Source: Rhodanobacter sp. C03
GTDB lineage: Bacteria > Pseudomonadota > Gammaproteobacteria > Xanthomonadales > Rhodanobacteraceae
Assembly (NCBI RefSeq): GCF_002001175.1
Contig: NZ_MUNT01000004.1
Coordinates: forward strand, 56,438-120,437
Length of the DNA: 64,000 nt
Direction: 5' to 3'
Under the pieces are notes generated by a model, which was not told the origin of the DNA, searched no databases, and saw only the letters and a program-made list of their open reading frames with translations. A program made the translations under genes and the position numbers. Of this stretch, positions 9,580-20,314 are shown piece by piece. Position 1 is the first letter of the stretch; the number at the start of each line of letters is the position of its first letter.

Positions 9580-11226
9580 TCAGGCCAGCGCGGCGTCGAC
9601 GATCTTCTGTGCTTCGGCGAGCAGGCTCTGCAGGTGCTCCTGACTCTTGAAGCTTTCCGCGTAGATCTTGTAGATCGCTTCGGTGCCGGATGGCCGCGCG
9701 GCGAACCAGCCGCTGGCCGCCACGACCTTGATGCCGCCGATCGCGGCGCCGTTGCCCGGCGCCTTGTCGAGCACCTGCTCGATCTTCTCGCCGGCGAGTT
9801 GGTCGCTCTTCAATTGATCGGGTGACAGCTTGGCCAGCTTGGCCTGCTGCGCTGGCGTAGCGGCCGCTTCGACACGATCGGCGAATGGCTCGCCAAGTTC
9901 CTTGGCCAGCTGTGTATACAACTCGCCGGGATCCTTGCCCTGGCGCGCGGTGATCTCGGCCGACAACAGCGCTGGCACCAGGCCGTCCTTGTCGGTGGTC
10001 CATACCGAGCCATCATGGCGCAGCAGCGAGGCGCCCGCGCTCTCTTCGCAGCCGAAGCCGAGCGAGCCATCGAACAGACCTTCGGAAAACCACTTGAAGC
10101 CGACCGGCACTTCATACAGCGAGCGGCCCAGCCGCTTCACTACGCGATCGATCAGCGCAGTGGTGACCACGGTCTTGCCGACGGCGGCCTTGGGATTCCA
10201 GTTCGGCCGATGCTGAAACAGGTAATCGACCAGTACCGACAGGTAACGGTTCGGCTCCATCAGGCCGCTGCTGCGGGTGACGATGCCGTGGCGGTCGTGA
10301 TCGGTGTCGCAGGCGAAGGCAACATCGTATTGATCCTTGAGGCCGATCAACCGCTGCATCGCGTACTTCGATGACGGGTCCATGCGGATCTTGCCGTCCC
10401 AGTCCACCGTCATGAACGCGAATTGCGGATCGACTTCTGCGCTGACCACGGTGAGGTCGAGCTTGTAGCGATCGGCGATCGGCGCCCAGTAATGCACGCC
10501 GGCACCGCCGAGCGGGTCGACGCCCATGTGCACGCCGGCGCTGCGGATCACATCGAAGTCGATGATGTTGGCGAGGTCGGCGACGTAGTGGTTGAGGAAG
10601 TCGTGTTCGTGTGTCGTGGTGGCTTTGCGCGCCTGCGCAAACGGTAGGCGCTTCACGTCCTTCAGACCGCCTTCGAGCAGGACATTCGCGCGGTTCTGCA
10701 CCCAGCCGGTGATGTCGGTGTCGGCCGGGCCGCCATTGGTCGGGTTGTACTTGAAGCCGCCGTTGTCCGGTGGATTGTGCGACGGCGTGATCACGATGCC
10801 GTCAGCCAGGCCGGTCTTGCGGCCCTTGTTGTAGACCAGGATCGCGTGCGAGATCGCCGGCGTCGGGGTGAATTCGCCGCCAGTGGCGATCATCGTCTCG
10901 ACACCGTTCGCCGCCAGCACTTCCAGCGCGTTCTCGAACGCGGGTTGCGACAACGCATGGGTATCGAAGCCGATGAACAGCGGACCGTCGATGCCCTTGC
11001 TCTTGCGGTACTCGCAGATCGCCTGGCTGATCGCCAGGATGTGCCACTCGTTGAAGCTGCGATCGAACGAACTGCCGCGATGGCCGGAGGTGCCGAACGC
11101 GACGCGTTGAGCCGGTACCGACGGATCCGGTTTCAGGTCGCTGTAGGCGGCCAGCAGCTTCGGGATGTCGACAAGGATCGACTTTGGTGCCGGCTTGCCG
11201 GCGAGTGGACTGATCTTCTGGCTCAT
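9580..11226 (-). CDS. pgm: Phosphoglucomutase (alpha-D-glucose-specific)
   Basis: A 548-residue enzyme interconverting glucose-1-phosphate and glucose-6-phosphate. It is the E. coli Pgm type, with [20 protein letters not shown] at the N-terminus, the phosphoserine loop [18 protein letters not shown], the metal loop [12 protein letters not shown], the sugar loop [14 protein letters not shown], and the phosphate-binding [16 protein letters not shown] near the end. It is distinct from the AlgC-type mutase at 53249. It is flanked on both sides by REP doublets and lies between pgi and tkt on the minus strand. This connects glycogen and cell-envelope sugar supply to the upstream hexose-phosphate genes. 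Confidence 0.97.
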   Translation of the reverse strand: MSQKISPLAGKPAPKSILVDIPKLLAAYSDLKPDPSVPAQRVAFGTSGHRGSSFDRSFNEWHILAISQAICEYRKSKGIDGPLFIGFDTHALSQPAFENALEVLAANGVETMIATGGEFTPTPAISHAILVYNKGRKTGLADGIVITPSHNPPDNGGFKYNPTNGGPADTDITGWVQNRANVLLEGGLKDVKRLPFAQARKATTTHEHDFLNHYVADLANIIDFDVIRSAGVHMGVDPLGGAGVHYWAPIADRYKLDLTVVSAEVDPQFAFMTVDWDGKIRMDPSSKYAMQRLIGLKDQYDVAFACDTDHDRHGIVTRSSGLMEPNRYLSVLVDYLFQHRPNWNPKAAVGKTVVTTALIDRVVKRLGRSLYEVPVGFKWFSEGLFDGSLGFGCEESAGASLLRHDGSVWTTDKDGLVPALLSAEITARQGKDPGELYTQLAKELGEPFADRVEAAATPAQQAKLAKLSPDQLKSDQLAGEKIEQVLDKAPGNGAAIGGIKVVAASGWFAARPSGTEAIYKIYAESFKSQEHLQSLLAEAQKIVDAALA

Positions 11227-11263
11227 GTTCTCTGGAAACCTTTCATGGAGTGCCGCTGACTTT

Positions 11264-11345
11264 GTAGGAGCGGCTTCAGCCGCGACGTTGTTCGCGGTCT
11301 GGTCGATGGGTCGATGAGAGCGTCGCGGCTGAAGCCGCTCCTACA
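11264..11345. repeat. REP doublet between pgi and pgm
   Basis: Inverted copies gtaggagcggcttcagccgc (from 11264) and gcggctgaagccgctcctac (11325-11344), with a 30-40 bp spacer. The element starts six bases after the pgi stop and occupies most of the gap to pgm. Confidence 0.92.
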
Positions 11346-11351
11346 GTGGCA

Positions 11352-13012
<1,661 letters not shown>

Positions 13013-13016
<4 letters not shown>

Positions 13017-14116
13017 CGCAGGGCGGGTCCTTTCGATTTGTCGGCCAGCGCGCTGATCTTGTCGGCGATCCGCTGCAACAGTTGGGTCCACGATTTGACG
13101 AAGGCCGCGGCGCCGTCAACTTGAAGCTTGAGAGCCAGCGCATCGACATCCACGCCAGCCTTGCCGATCTGCGCCAGCACACTATCGGCGTCACCGCCGT
13201 CGCTGGCCATCACGCCGTGCAGCTGGCCGTGATCGGCGAACGCGAGCAGGGTCTTCTCCGGCATCGTGTCGACGGTGTCGGGGGCGGCCAGTGCGCTGAT
13301 GTACAGCGTGTCCGGCAGGGACGGATCCTTGGTGCCGGTGCTGGCCAGCAGCAGGCGCTGCGGCTGTGCGCCGGCAGCTTCGAGTTTCTGCCAGCGTGGC
13401 GAGGCGAGCAGTTCGCGATAGGCGCGGTAGGTCTGCTGGCCCACCGCGATGCCGAGCTTGTTGTGCAGCTCGGCCGGCAGTTGCGGATTGCTGGCGACGT
13501 CCCAGCGGCTGATGAACAGCGAGGCGACCGAGCCCACGCGCGAACCGAGCCCTGCGGCGATGCGCCGCTCGATGCCGCGCATATAGGCTTCGGCGACGGC
13601 CACGTACTGCGCGCAGGAAAACAGCAGGGTCACATTGATCGGGATGCCTAGGAAGATCGCTTCCTCGATCGCCGGGATGCCTTCCGGGGTGCCGGGAATC
13701 TTCACGAACAGGTTGTCGCGCTGCGCCTGGCTGTGGATCTGCTTGGCCGCGTCGATCGAGCCGGCGGTATCGGCGGCGAGCAGCGGCGAGACTTCCATCG
13801 AGACCCAGCCGTCAACGCTGTCGGTGGCGTCGAAGATCGGCCGGAACAGGTCGGCGGCGCGGCGCAGGTCTTCCAGCGCCAGCTCCATGAACAGCGTCTC
13901 GCCGGACAGCCCGGCCAGCGCCTTGGCGTGCACGCCGGCGTCGTAGGCATCGCCGTCCCCGATCGCGGCATCGAAGATGCTCGGGTTCGAGGTCAGCCCG
14001 GTGACCGAGAGATCCGCGATATAGCGCGCCAGCGTGCCGTCGTCGAGCAGGGTGCGGGTGATGTTGTCCAGCCACAGGCTCTGGCCGAGTTCGTGCAATT
14101 GCTGGGTCGCTTTCAT
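13013..14116 (-). CDS. tal: Transaldolase
   Basis: A 367-residue transaldolase of the longer bacterial type, moving a dihydroxyacetone unit from sedoheptulose-7-phosphate to glyceraldehyde-3-phosphate. The Schiff-base lysine is in [17 protein letters not shown]; other marks are [31 protein letters not shown]-like [21 protein letters not shown], and [18 protein letters not shown]. The start at 14116 has ggag five bases upstream. The stop overlaps the pgi start by four bases, and 35 bp separate it from the HAD gene upstream. Confidence 0.96.
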
Positions 14117-14151
14117 GCTTGCTCCATGACTTCGGTTCAATTCGGTTTGTT

Positions 14152-14865
14152 TCAGTTTGCCGGAAGGCTGATGACGGGCGTGTCTGGCAGGAAGTCCTCC
14201 AGCTTACGCCCGCGCAGATCGCCGATGCACGCGATCGTGAGGTCCGGCGCGGGTTGCAGGTCGGCCGGTGCCGCAGCGGCGTAATGGCCCTGGCGCACGA
14301 ACACCGTGGTCAGCTTGTGACCGAGGCGCTGCTTCATCTCGGCGAGGATCTGCGGCTTGTCGTCGACCATCACGTAATGCGCGGCCGGGTAGCGCTGCTG
14401 CATCGCCACCAGCATGTGCTGCTTGTGCAGGTAGATCAGCACCTCGCCATCCAGTGCATCCCACAGCCCGGCGTGCTGGATCTTGCGCGGCTGGAACACC
14501 ACGTCGCCATCGGACAGTATCGCCGTCGGGCCCAGCGTGCGCAGGTGCGCCACGGTATCCAGCGCGTGCGGATACAGCCGCTCGGCAAACGGATACTCCA
14601 GCAGGTACGCCGACATCTGCAGCAGCGCCGGATTATTGTCGAGTCCGGCACGAAAACGCTGCAGCGCGCCGAGGTAGTCGGCATAACCCAGCTCATCACG
14701 CAGCTGCGCATAGATCGCCCAATAGCGGTCGTGTTCGGTGGCGCCGAACGCCTGCTCCAGCGTGTCGCCAAGGTCGGCGGCGAAGCGGTCGTTGTCGAGC
14801 AGGGTGTTGTCGACGTCGAGCAGGAAGACGACGGAAGCGACGCTGCTGGCGTGGTCGCTCAGCAT
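14152..14865 (-). CDS. HAD-superfamily phosphatase inside the zwf-tal operon
   Basis: A 237-residue haloacid-dehalogenase hydrolase. Motif I is [13 protein letters not shown] (nucleophile Asp and acid Asp, residues about 15-27), motif II is AILSDGD, the Lys motif lies near QPRKIQHAG, and motif IV is [11 protein letters not shown] helical cap sits between motifs I and II (type C1). The start at 14865 overlaps the end of zwf by seven bases, so it is co-translated with glucose-6-phosphate dehydrogenase and followed by tal. The context suggests a sugar-phosphate or damaged-metabolite phosphatase of the pentose-phosphate pathway, but the substrate cannot be read from sequence. Confidence 0.85.
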   Translation of the reverse strand: MLSDHASSVASVVFLLDVDNTLLDNDRFAADLGDTLEQAFGATEHDRYWAIYAQLRDELGYADYLGALQRFRAGLDNNPALLQMSAYLLEYPFAERLYPHALDTVAHLRTLGPTAILSDGDVVFQPRKIQHAGLWDALDGEVLIYLHKQHMLVAMQQRYPAAHYVMVDDKPQILAEMKQRLGHKLTTVFVRQGHYAAAAPADLQPAPDLTIACIGDLRGRKLEDFLPDTPVISLPAN

Positions 14866-16265
14866 GGCTCGCTCGCTTCAGGAGCAGGATTGTGCCAGCC
14901 CTCCGCGCCGCTGATGATCTTCGCCGCCTCGGCTGGCCCCCAACTGCCCGGCTCGTACAGGCTCACCGCCTGCTCATGGTTCAGCACCTGATCGACCACC
15001 GCCCACGCCGCCTCGACGCACTCGTCGCTGGTGAACAGCGAGTTGTCGCCGCGGATCGCATCGCCGAGCAAGCGCTCGTAAGGTGATTTCTCCACCGCAG
15101 CATGATGGCGTGCCACCAGTTCCACCGGTTCGCCTTGCATCGCCTCGCCCGGCTTCTTCACCCGCATGCCTTCGGCAATGATCACCTCGGGGCTGAGCTT
15201 GAAGCGGAAGTAATTCGATTGCGGTGGCGTGATCTCGTCGAACACCGACAGTGGTGGCGTCTTCATGTCGACAATCACCTCGGTGCTGGTGATCGGCAGG
15301 TTCTTGCCGGCTCGGATGTAGAACGGAACGCCGGCCCAGCGCCAGGTGTCGATGTGCAGGCGCAGCGCGACGAAGGTTTCCACATTGGAATCGGGCGCCA
15401 CGCCGTCGACCTTGCGGTAGCCGTTGAACTGGCCACGCACCACTTCGTTCGGATCGAGCGGGCGCATCGCGCGGAACAGCCGCAGCTTCTCCGCATTCAG
15501 CGAGGCGGGGTCGCTGCCGATCGGCGCATCCATCGCCAGCAGCGAGGTCACCTGCAGCAGGTGGTTCTGCAGCACGTCGCGGATCGCGCCGACGCCTTCA
15601 TAGAAACTGCCGCGGCCATCGATGCCGAACTGCTCGGCCATGGTGATCTGCACGCTGTCGACGTAGCGGTTGTTCCACACCGGTTCGAGCACGCTGTTGG
15701 CGAAGCGGAAATACAGCAGGTTCTGCACCGGCTCCTTGCCCAGGTAATGGTCGATGCGGAAGATCGACGGCTCCGGGAACACCTCATGCAGGGTGCGGTT
15801 GAGTTCCTGCGCCGAGGCCAGGTCGCGGCCGAACGGTTTCTCCACCACGATGCGCGCGTCATCGGCGCAACCGGCCTGCTTCAGGCTCTTGGCCACCACG
15901 CCGAACAGGCTCGGCGGTATCGCCAGGTAGTGCAGTGGCCGGGTCGCGCTGCCCAAGGCCTTCTTCAGCAGCTGGAAGGTGGCCGGATCGTTGTAGTCGC
16001 CATCGACGTACTGCAGCCGCGCCGAGAGCTTCGCGAACGTGGCCTCGTCAACGCCGCCATCGCGGCCTTTCGCCGCCTGCACCAGGCTGTCGTGGGCGCG
16101 CTGGCGCAGCTGCTCCACCGTCCAGCCGGAATGCGCGACGCAGATGATCGGCAGGTCCAGCCCGTCGCGCTGCATCATCGCCTGCAGGGCGGGGTAGATC
16201 TGCTTGTAGGCCAGGTCGCCAGTGGCGCCGAAAAAGACCAGGGCATCCGAACGGGGTGTCGGCAT
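14859..16265 (-). CDS. zwf: Glucose-6-phosphate 1-dehydrogenase
   Basis: A 468-residue enzyme oxidising glucose-6-phosphate to 6-phosphogluconolactone with NADP+ or NAD+. The Rossmann loop is [17 protein letters not shown] near residue 12, and the substrate-binding active-site [14 protein letters not shown] is at about 168-182, followed by the expected [12 protein letters not shown]. The Rossmann loop differs from the commoner GASGDLAKRKL, marking a divergent clade. I chose ATG 16265 because ggagagag lies just upstream; 16283 and 16304 are possible longer starts. It is the first gene of a run with the HAD phosphatase, tal and pgi. No lactonase (pgl), edd or eda is present nearby. Confidence 0.94.
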   Translation of the reverse strand: MPTPRSDALVFFGATGDLAYKQIYPALQAMMQRDGLDLPIICVAHSGWTVEQLRQRAHDSLVQAAKGRDGGVDEATFAKLSARLQYVDGDYNDPATFQLLKKALGSATRPLHYLAIPPSLFGVVAKSLKQAGCADDARIVVEKPFGRDLASAQELNRTLHEVFPEPSIFRIDHYLGKEPVQNLLYFRFANSVLEPVWNNRYVDSVQITMAEQFGIDGRGSFYEGVGAIRDVLQNHLLQVTSLLAMDAPIGSDPASLNAEKLRLFRAMRPLDPNEVVRGQFNGYRKVDGVAPDSNVETFVALRLHIDTWRWAGVPFYIRAGKNLPITSTEVIVDMKTPPLSVFDEITPPQSNYFRFKLSPEVIIAEGMRVKKPGEAMQGEPVELVARHHAAVEKSPYERLLGDAIRGDNSLFTSDECVEAAWAVVDQVLNHEQAVSLYEPGSWGPAEAAKIISGAEGWHNPAPEASEPC

Positions 16266-16466
16266 AGCGATTGCTCTCTCCATGGGGCTGGCGGACGCCG
16301 TCAATGGCGTGACGCAAGGGCAGACGATGCGGCAGTCATATGGTCACCCAACATGCCGTACATCGACTCGATTTTCCAGCCTGCACGCAGCGAGGTTAAA
16401 CCGATGCATAAGTCGGCTCGTGTGCGGCTTGACGCGAGGGCCGCAGGAAGCTGCGCCCCTGGCCCG

Positions 16467-18002
16467 TCAACGCTTCTTCAGCGGTACATCCTCGAGAAAC
16501 CACGCCAGCGCGAAGGCCAGCACGATGATGCCGGCGGCCACCAGGTAGACCATGTGCAGCGATCCGCCGAAGGCTTGCAGGTAATCCTCGCGCAACACCG
16601 GCGGCAGCTGATGCACCGTGGTCGGTCCGAGTGTGCGGGGCAATTCGGTCCCGGCGGGAATGAGCTGGTCAAGCCGCGCATGCAAGCCGTTGGTGAAGAT
16701 CGCGCCGAACGCTGCCACGCCGATCGAGCCGCCGATCGAGCGGAACAGCGTCGCGCCGGATGTGGCCACGCCCATGTGCCTGAAATGCACACTGTTCTGC
16801 ACGGCTAGGATGAGCACCTGCATCACCATGCCCAGCCCAAGGCCGAGCATGCCGACATACACGTACAGCACCTCGACCGGCGTCGAGTTCTGCAACGTGC
16901 TGAGCAGCGCCATCGCGACAAACGCCAGCCCGGTCCCCGCGATCGGGAAGAAACGGTATTTGCCGATCTTGCTGATGATCCGGCCGCTGATGATCGAGCT
17001 GACCATGACGCCGCCCATCAGCGGCAGCAGCTGCATGCCGGCCTGCGAAGGCGTGGAGCCCTTGACCACCTGCAGGTAGAGCGGCAGGAAGGTCACCGAA
17101 CCGAACAGCGACATGCCGATCACCAGCCCGATCAGGCAGCTCAGCAGAAAGGTACGTTCGCGGAACAGTTCGAGCGGAATGATCGGCTCGGCCGCGATGC
17201 TTTCCTCGTAGATGAAGCCCGCGATCGACACCAGGCCGAACGCGAGCGTGCACCAGAGTTGCGGCGATGACCACGGCAGGATCGTTCCGCCCTGGGTCGT
17301 GAACAGCACGATGCAGGTCAGTGCCAGCGCGAGGTAGGCGGCACCCGGGTAGTCGATCTTGTGCTTCACGTGGGCGACGTGCGGCTTGAAGACCGCCCCG
17401 ATCACCAGCAACGCGATGACGCCGAGCGGCAGGTTGATGTAGAAGATCCAGCGCCACGAGAAATGCTCGACCAGAAAGCCGCCGATCAGCGGCCCGATCA
17501 CCGTGGCCAGCCCGAACACGCCACCGAACAGGCCCTGGTAACGGCCACGCTCGGCCGGCGGTATCACATCGCCGATCGCCGCCATGGTCACCACCAGCAA
17601 GCCACCGCCGCCCAGGCCCTGCAGGGCGCGCATGAAGATCAGCTCGGCCATGTTCTGCGCCAGCCCGCACAGGGCCGAGCCGAGCAGGAACAGCACGATC
17701 GCCACCTGCAGGACGATCTTGCGGCCGAACAGGTCACCCAGCTTGCCGTACAGCGGCACCACGATCGTCGATGCCAGCAAGTAGGACGTGACCACCCACG
17801 ACAGACTTTCCAGGCCACCCAGCTCGCCGACGATCGTCGGCAACGCGGTGGACACGATCGTCTGGTCGAGCGCGGCAAGCAGCATTACCAGCAGCAAGGC
17901 CGAGAACAGCAGCCGGATCGGCGGATGCTCGTGTGTCTTCGCATGCGGCGAAGCCGAAGCCGTGTCTACGGCCTCGACGGGTGCGGAAATATCGGCGCTC
18001 AT
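16467..18002 (-). CDS. DHA2-family drug efflux MFS transporter (EmrB/QacA type)
   Basis: A 511-residue proton-coupled exporter with about fourteen hydrophobic helices. Early motif [19 protein letters not shown] (motif D1 of the DHA2 family) and motif [11 protein letters not shown] between helices 2 and 3 are intact, as is the antiporter motif C region [14 protein letters not shown]. No EmrA-type membrane-fusion partner is adjacent, so it probably acts alone at the inner membrane. It is divergent from the TetR gene at 18085, with a palindromic operator in the 82-bp gap, so it is very likely repressed by that protein. The inducing substrate is unknown. Confidence 0.93.
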   Translation of the reverse strand: MSADISAPVEAVDTASASPHAKTHEHPPIRLLFSALLLVMLLAALDQTIVSTALPTIVGELGGLESLSWVVTSYLLASTIVVPLYGKLGDLFGRKIVLQVAIVLFLLGSALCGLAQNMAELIFMRALQGLGGGGLLVVTMAAIGDVIPPAERGRYQGLFGGVFGLATVIGPLIGGFLVEHFSWRWIFYINLPLGVIALLVIGAVFKPHVAHVKHKIDYPGAAYLALALTCIVLFTTQGGTILPWSSPQLWCTLAFGLVSIAGFIYEESIAAEPIIPLELFRERTFLLSCLIGLVIGMSLFGSVTFLPLYLQVVKGSTPSQAGMQLLPLMGGVMVSSIISGRIISKIGKYRFFPIAGTGLAFVAMALLSTLQNSTPVEVLYVYVGMLGLGLGMVMQVLILAVQNSVHFRHMGVATSGATLFRSIGGSIGVAAFGAIFTNGLHARLDQLIPAGTELPRTLGPTTVHQLPPVLREDYLQAFGGSLHMVYLVAAGIIVLAFALAWFLEDVPLKKR

Positions 18003-18019
18003 GGGCGTGTCTGGTCTTG

Positions 18020-18045
18020 ATATTAATTAACTAGGTAATTAATAT
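18020..18045. promoter_or_regulatory. 26-bp palindromic operator between MFS and TetR genes
   Basis: Arms atattaatta (18020-18029) and taattaatat (18036-18045) are perfect reverse complements around a 6-bp spacer. The site is AT-only in an otherwise GC-rich window and sits centrally in the divergent promoter gap, as expected for a TetR operator controlling both genes. Confidence 0.8.
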
Positions 18046-18084
18046 ACGGGGAAGTATCCCGACCAGTCAACAGGCCAGCTCAAG

Positions 18085-18822
18085 ATGGCAGCGCGAAATC
18101 CCGACAAGCCGGCGGCACGCGAGCCGAAAGCAGCAAAGAAACGAGGCGCCGTGCCACGCCGTCCCGGCCGACCGACCGGCGGCGCCAGCGCCGTCGATCA
18201 GCGCAACCGGCTGATCGATAGCGCCTTGGCGCTGTTTGCCCAGCAAGGTATCGCCGATACCACCCTCGCCGCGATTGCCAAGGCGGCCGGGGTGACGCCG
18301 GCGATGCTGCACTACTACTTCAAGACGCGTGAGCAGTTGCTCGATGTGCTGATCGATGAACGCTTCCTGCCGGTCCGGAAATCCATCGAGGAAGTCTTCG
18401 AGGCCAACGCGGACGATCCAGCGGCGGCGATCAGCCTGCTGGTGCAACGCTTCATGAGCATCGCGGAGGAATACCCGTGGTTTGCCTCGATCTGGATGCG
18501 CGGCGTGCTCAGCGAAGGCAGCCTGCTCAAGGACCGGATCCGCGAGCGCTTCGGCGACGCCCACCAGAAATCCGCATTTCAGTGCATCGTGCGCTGGCAG
18601 GCCGAAGGACGCTTGAGCGCGGACCTCGAACCTGCGCTGGTATTCATGTCCCTGCTCGGGCTGACCATGCTGCCGCTCACCGCGGTGAAGATGTGGCGCG
18701 ATGACCCGCTGCGCCGCGAGCTTGGTGCCAAGGAGATCGCGCGGCATGCGCTCGCGCTGCTGATGCACGGCGTCGGGCCACAGCTGCCTGCCGGCAAGAA
18801 GCTCAAGAAGCAGGTTTCCTGA
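18085..18822 (+). CDS. TetR-family repressor of the adjacent efflux pump
   Basis: A 245-residue regulator. After a basic, disordered N-terminal tail of about 35 residues (RPGRPTGG, probably contacting the minor groove), the TetR helix-turn-helix reads LIDSALALFAQQGIADTTLA, then IAKAAGVTPAMLHYYFKTRE. The C-terminal half is all-helical and binds the inducer. It is transcribed away from the DHA2 transporter with a perfect AT palindrome between them. This supports a classic repressor-pump pair with autoregulation. Confidence 0.92.
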   Translation: MAARNPDKPAAREPKAAKKRGAVPRRPGRPTGGASAVDQRNRLIDSALALFAQQGIADTTLAAIAKAAGVTPAMLHYYFKTREQLLDVLIDERFLPVRKSIEEVFEANADDPAAAISLLVQRFMSIAEEYPWFASIWMRGVLSEGSLLKDRIRERFGDAHQKSAFQCIVRWQAEGRLSADLEPALVFMSLLGLTMLPLTAVKMWRDDPLRRELGAKEIARHALALLMHGVGPQLPAGKKLKKQVS

Positions 18823-18852
18823 TCGAAGATCAGGTTCCTGACTACATGGCAG

Positions 18853-19347
18853 TCAGCCCGCCAGCTCCTTGAACATGACAAAGGCATCGACGAGACCAAG
18901 GCGCTGGTGCCGGAAAGCGCGCGGCAGTGTGCCAACCACCGTGAAGCCAAGCTTCTTCCACAGGCGCACAGCGCGTTCGTTGGTCGATACGACCAGGTTG
19001 AACTGCATCGCGAGGAAGCCCATCGACAGCGCTTGCACTTGCGAGTGCACGCACATCAGCGACGCAATGCCCTGACCCTGTGCCTCAGCGACGACGACGT
19101 AGCCACAGTTGCAGACGTGTCCACCCAGACCCGGCTGGTTGGGCTTGATGATATAGCTGCCCACGACCTGCCCGTCCGGCGCACAGGCCACGAAGGTCGC
19201 GGCCGGAAGCTCGACCCAAGCCTGATGTGTTTCAGCCTCAGTGCTTTGCGGCGAGTTGGCGAGTGTGTCGCCGGACTGGAAGGTCGCGTGCAGGATCGAC
19301 CAGACGGCGGGCCAGTCAGCTTCTTGAAAAAGACGGATGAGGGTCAT
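18853..19347 (-). CDS. GNAT-family N-acetyltransferase
   Basis: A 164-residue acetyl-CoA-dependent transferase. Motif A of the GNAT fold is readable as NCGYVVVAEAQGQGIASLMC (the Q-G-x-G/A pyrophosphate loop being AQGQGIA), and motif B as LVVSTNERAVRLWKKLGF with the typical N-x-x-A-x-x-L-W-x-K-x-GF. The substrate is unknown. ATG at 19347 opens a typical GNAT N-terminus (MTLIRLFQEADW); a TTG at 19380 would add 11 residues and overlap the truncated cupin. It is the gene downstream of the damaged cupin. Confidence 0.88.
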   Translation of the reverse strand: MTLIRLFQEADWPAVWSILHATFQSGDTLANSPQSTEAETHQAWVELPAATFVACAPDGQVVGSYIIKPNQPGLGGHVCNCGYVVVAEAQGQGIASLMCVHSQVQALSMGFLAMQFNLVVSTNERAVRLWKKLGFTVVGTLPRAFRHQRLGLVDAFVMFKELAG

Positions 19348-19369
19348 GGGTAAGGTGTGTACTTGGCCT

Positions 19370-19579
19370 TCAATCGACAATGAATAGCTTTGCCCCGATT
19401 TCGGTGAACGACCGGTGCGGTTCCGCGTTGTCGGCGACTTGATAGCTCATGCCAGCGGTCAGAGTGAACTTGCGGCCGTCTTCCAGCTCGGTGTGAAGTT
19501 CTCCATCGACACACAGAAGTACATGTCCCTTGCTGCACCAGTGATCCGCGAAGTAGCCAGGCGTGTAGCTCAGGCACAC
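19370..19579 (-). pseudogene. Truncated DHCW-motif cupin (C-terminal half only)
   Basis: Only 69 codons remain. ADHWCSKGHVLLCVDGELH is the name-giving DHCW motif, followed by TELEDGRKFTLTAGMSYQVA and a normal end (AKLFIVD). Intact members of this small cupin family are about 105-110 residues as I recall, so roughly 36-40 N-terminal residues are missing. The frame starts with a GTG immediately after the TAA of the upstream HEPN-like gene (TAA at 19580-19582), so the join is exact to the base. No copy of the missing half was found further right. Probably non-functional; it could still be translated by termination-reinitiation. Confidence 0.8.
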
Positions 19580-20149
19580 TTACGGCCAGCGCCTTTTCAT
19601 GGCGGATAGTATCTTGGCCAGCTGCGCTTCTGCTGCTTCTGCCTGTTTATCGAAGAGTTTGCCAAGATGTATTCGGGGGTGGCTTCGTCCTTCGCCTTGT
19701 TGCCATTGTTCGTAGGTGAAAGTCTCGTAATTCCCGAAGGTTCGGCCCACAAAGGCGCGCTTTAAAGGCAAGTGCTTTGAACGATCCAGTTTTGCAGGGT
19801 GGCCGGCGCAAATATTTCGAAGTTCGCGAACCTCCTTCCATGCAGGAATCTTATGTGGATTGAGAGATTGTCCAACTATCGTTTCGTAAATCTCAACGAT
19901 CGAATCTTGTTGAATAATGATTGCCTGTAGTACCCCCCAAAACTCAAGGTATGCGGTTAGTGGCTCTTCGGAAAAATCTCGCGCTCGATGCAGCTGAAGA
20001 CTTTCCGTTGAGTCTTGGAGAAGGTACATACTGTTGTAGTACGCGGCGTATGCCGCACCGTTGGCCGGATCAAAAAAGAATTTTTGACACGCCGAGTTCG
20101 AATGAAAATGATCGTAGATTTCAGATCGACGAATACCGATGGAATTCAT
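19580..20149 (-). CDS. Unknown protein, possible HEPN-fold ribonuclease-like
   Basis: A 189-residue protein of no family I recognise with certainty. It is mainly helical, without signal peptide or membrane segments. The segment WKEVRELRNICAGHPAKLDR fits the R-x(4-6)-H motif (RNICAGH) that forms the active site in HEPN-domain proteins, many of which are RNases of toxin-antitoxin or defence systems. Base composition is visibly less GC-rich than the flanks. Its stop codon abuts the truncated cupin, and its ATG is three bases after gcgttatgt, an arrangement like an integron cassette start. Function is inference only; a housekeeping role is unlikely given the context. Confidence 0.55.
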   Translation of the reverse strand: MNSIGIRRSEIYDHFHSNSACQKFFFDPANGAAYAAYYNSMYLLQDSTESLQLHRARDFSEEPLTAYLEFWGVLQAIIIQQDSIVEIYETIVGQSLNPHKIPAWKEVRELRNICAGHPAKLDRSKHLPLKRAFVGRTFGNYETFTYEQWQQGEGRSHPRIHLGKLFDKQAEAAEAQLAKILSAMKRRWP

Positions 20150-20314
20150 ACATAACGCCCGGCGAATTCAATTCAGAAGTGCACCACTCGAAGCCGAGTG
20201 GCGATTCAACCGCCGATTCGATCTCAAGATTCTTGTGCCGCGGCTGCTGGTTGCCATCGCACCCAGCAAACCTTGGCCGGAGTGGCGTTTGCGAGCTGTT
20301 TCACCGCGCTGGTG

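Noticed and set aside
16266..16304. Longer N-terminus for zwf
   Set aside because: Adds 13 residues ahead of the usual Rossmann start, and the best ribosome site fits ATG 16265; kept only as an alternative.
19580..20149. Transposase identity for the HEPN-like gene
   Set aside because: No DDE or HUH motifs, and no terminal repeats at its own ends.
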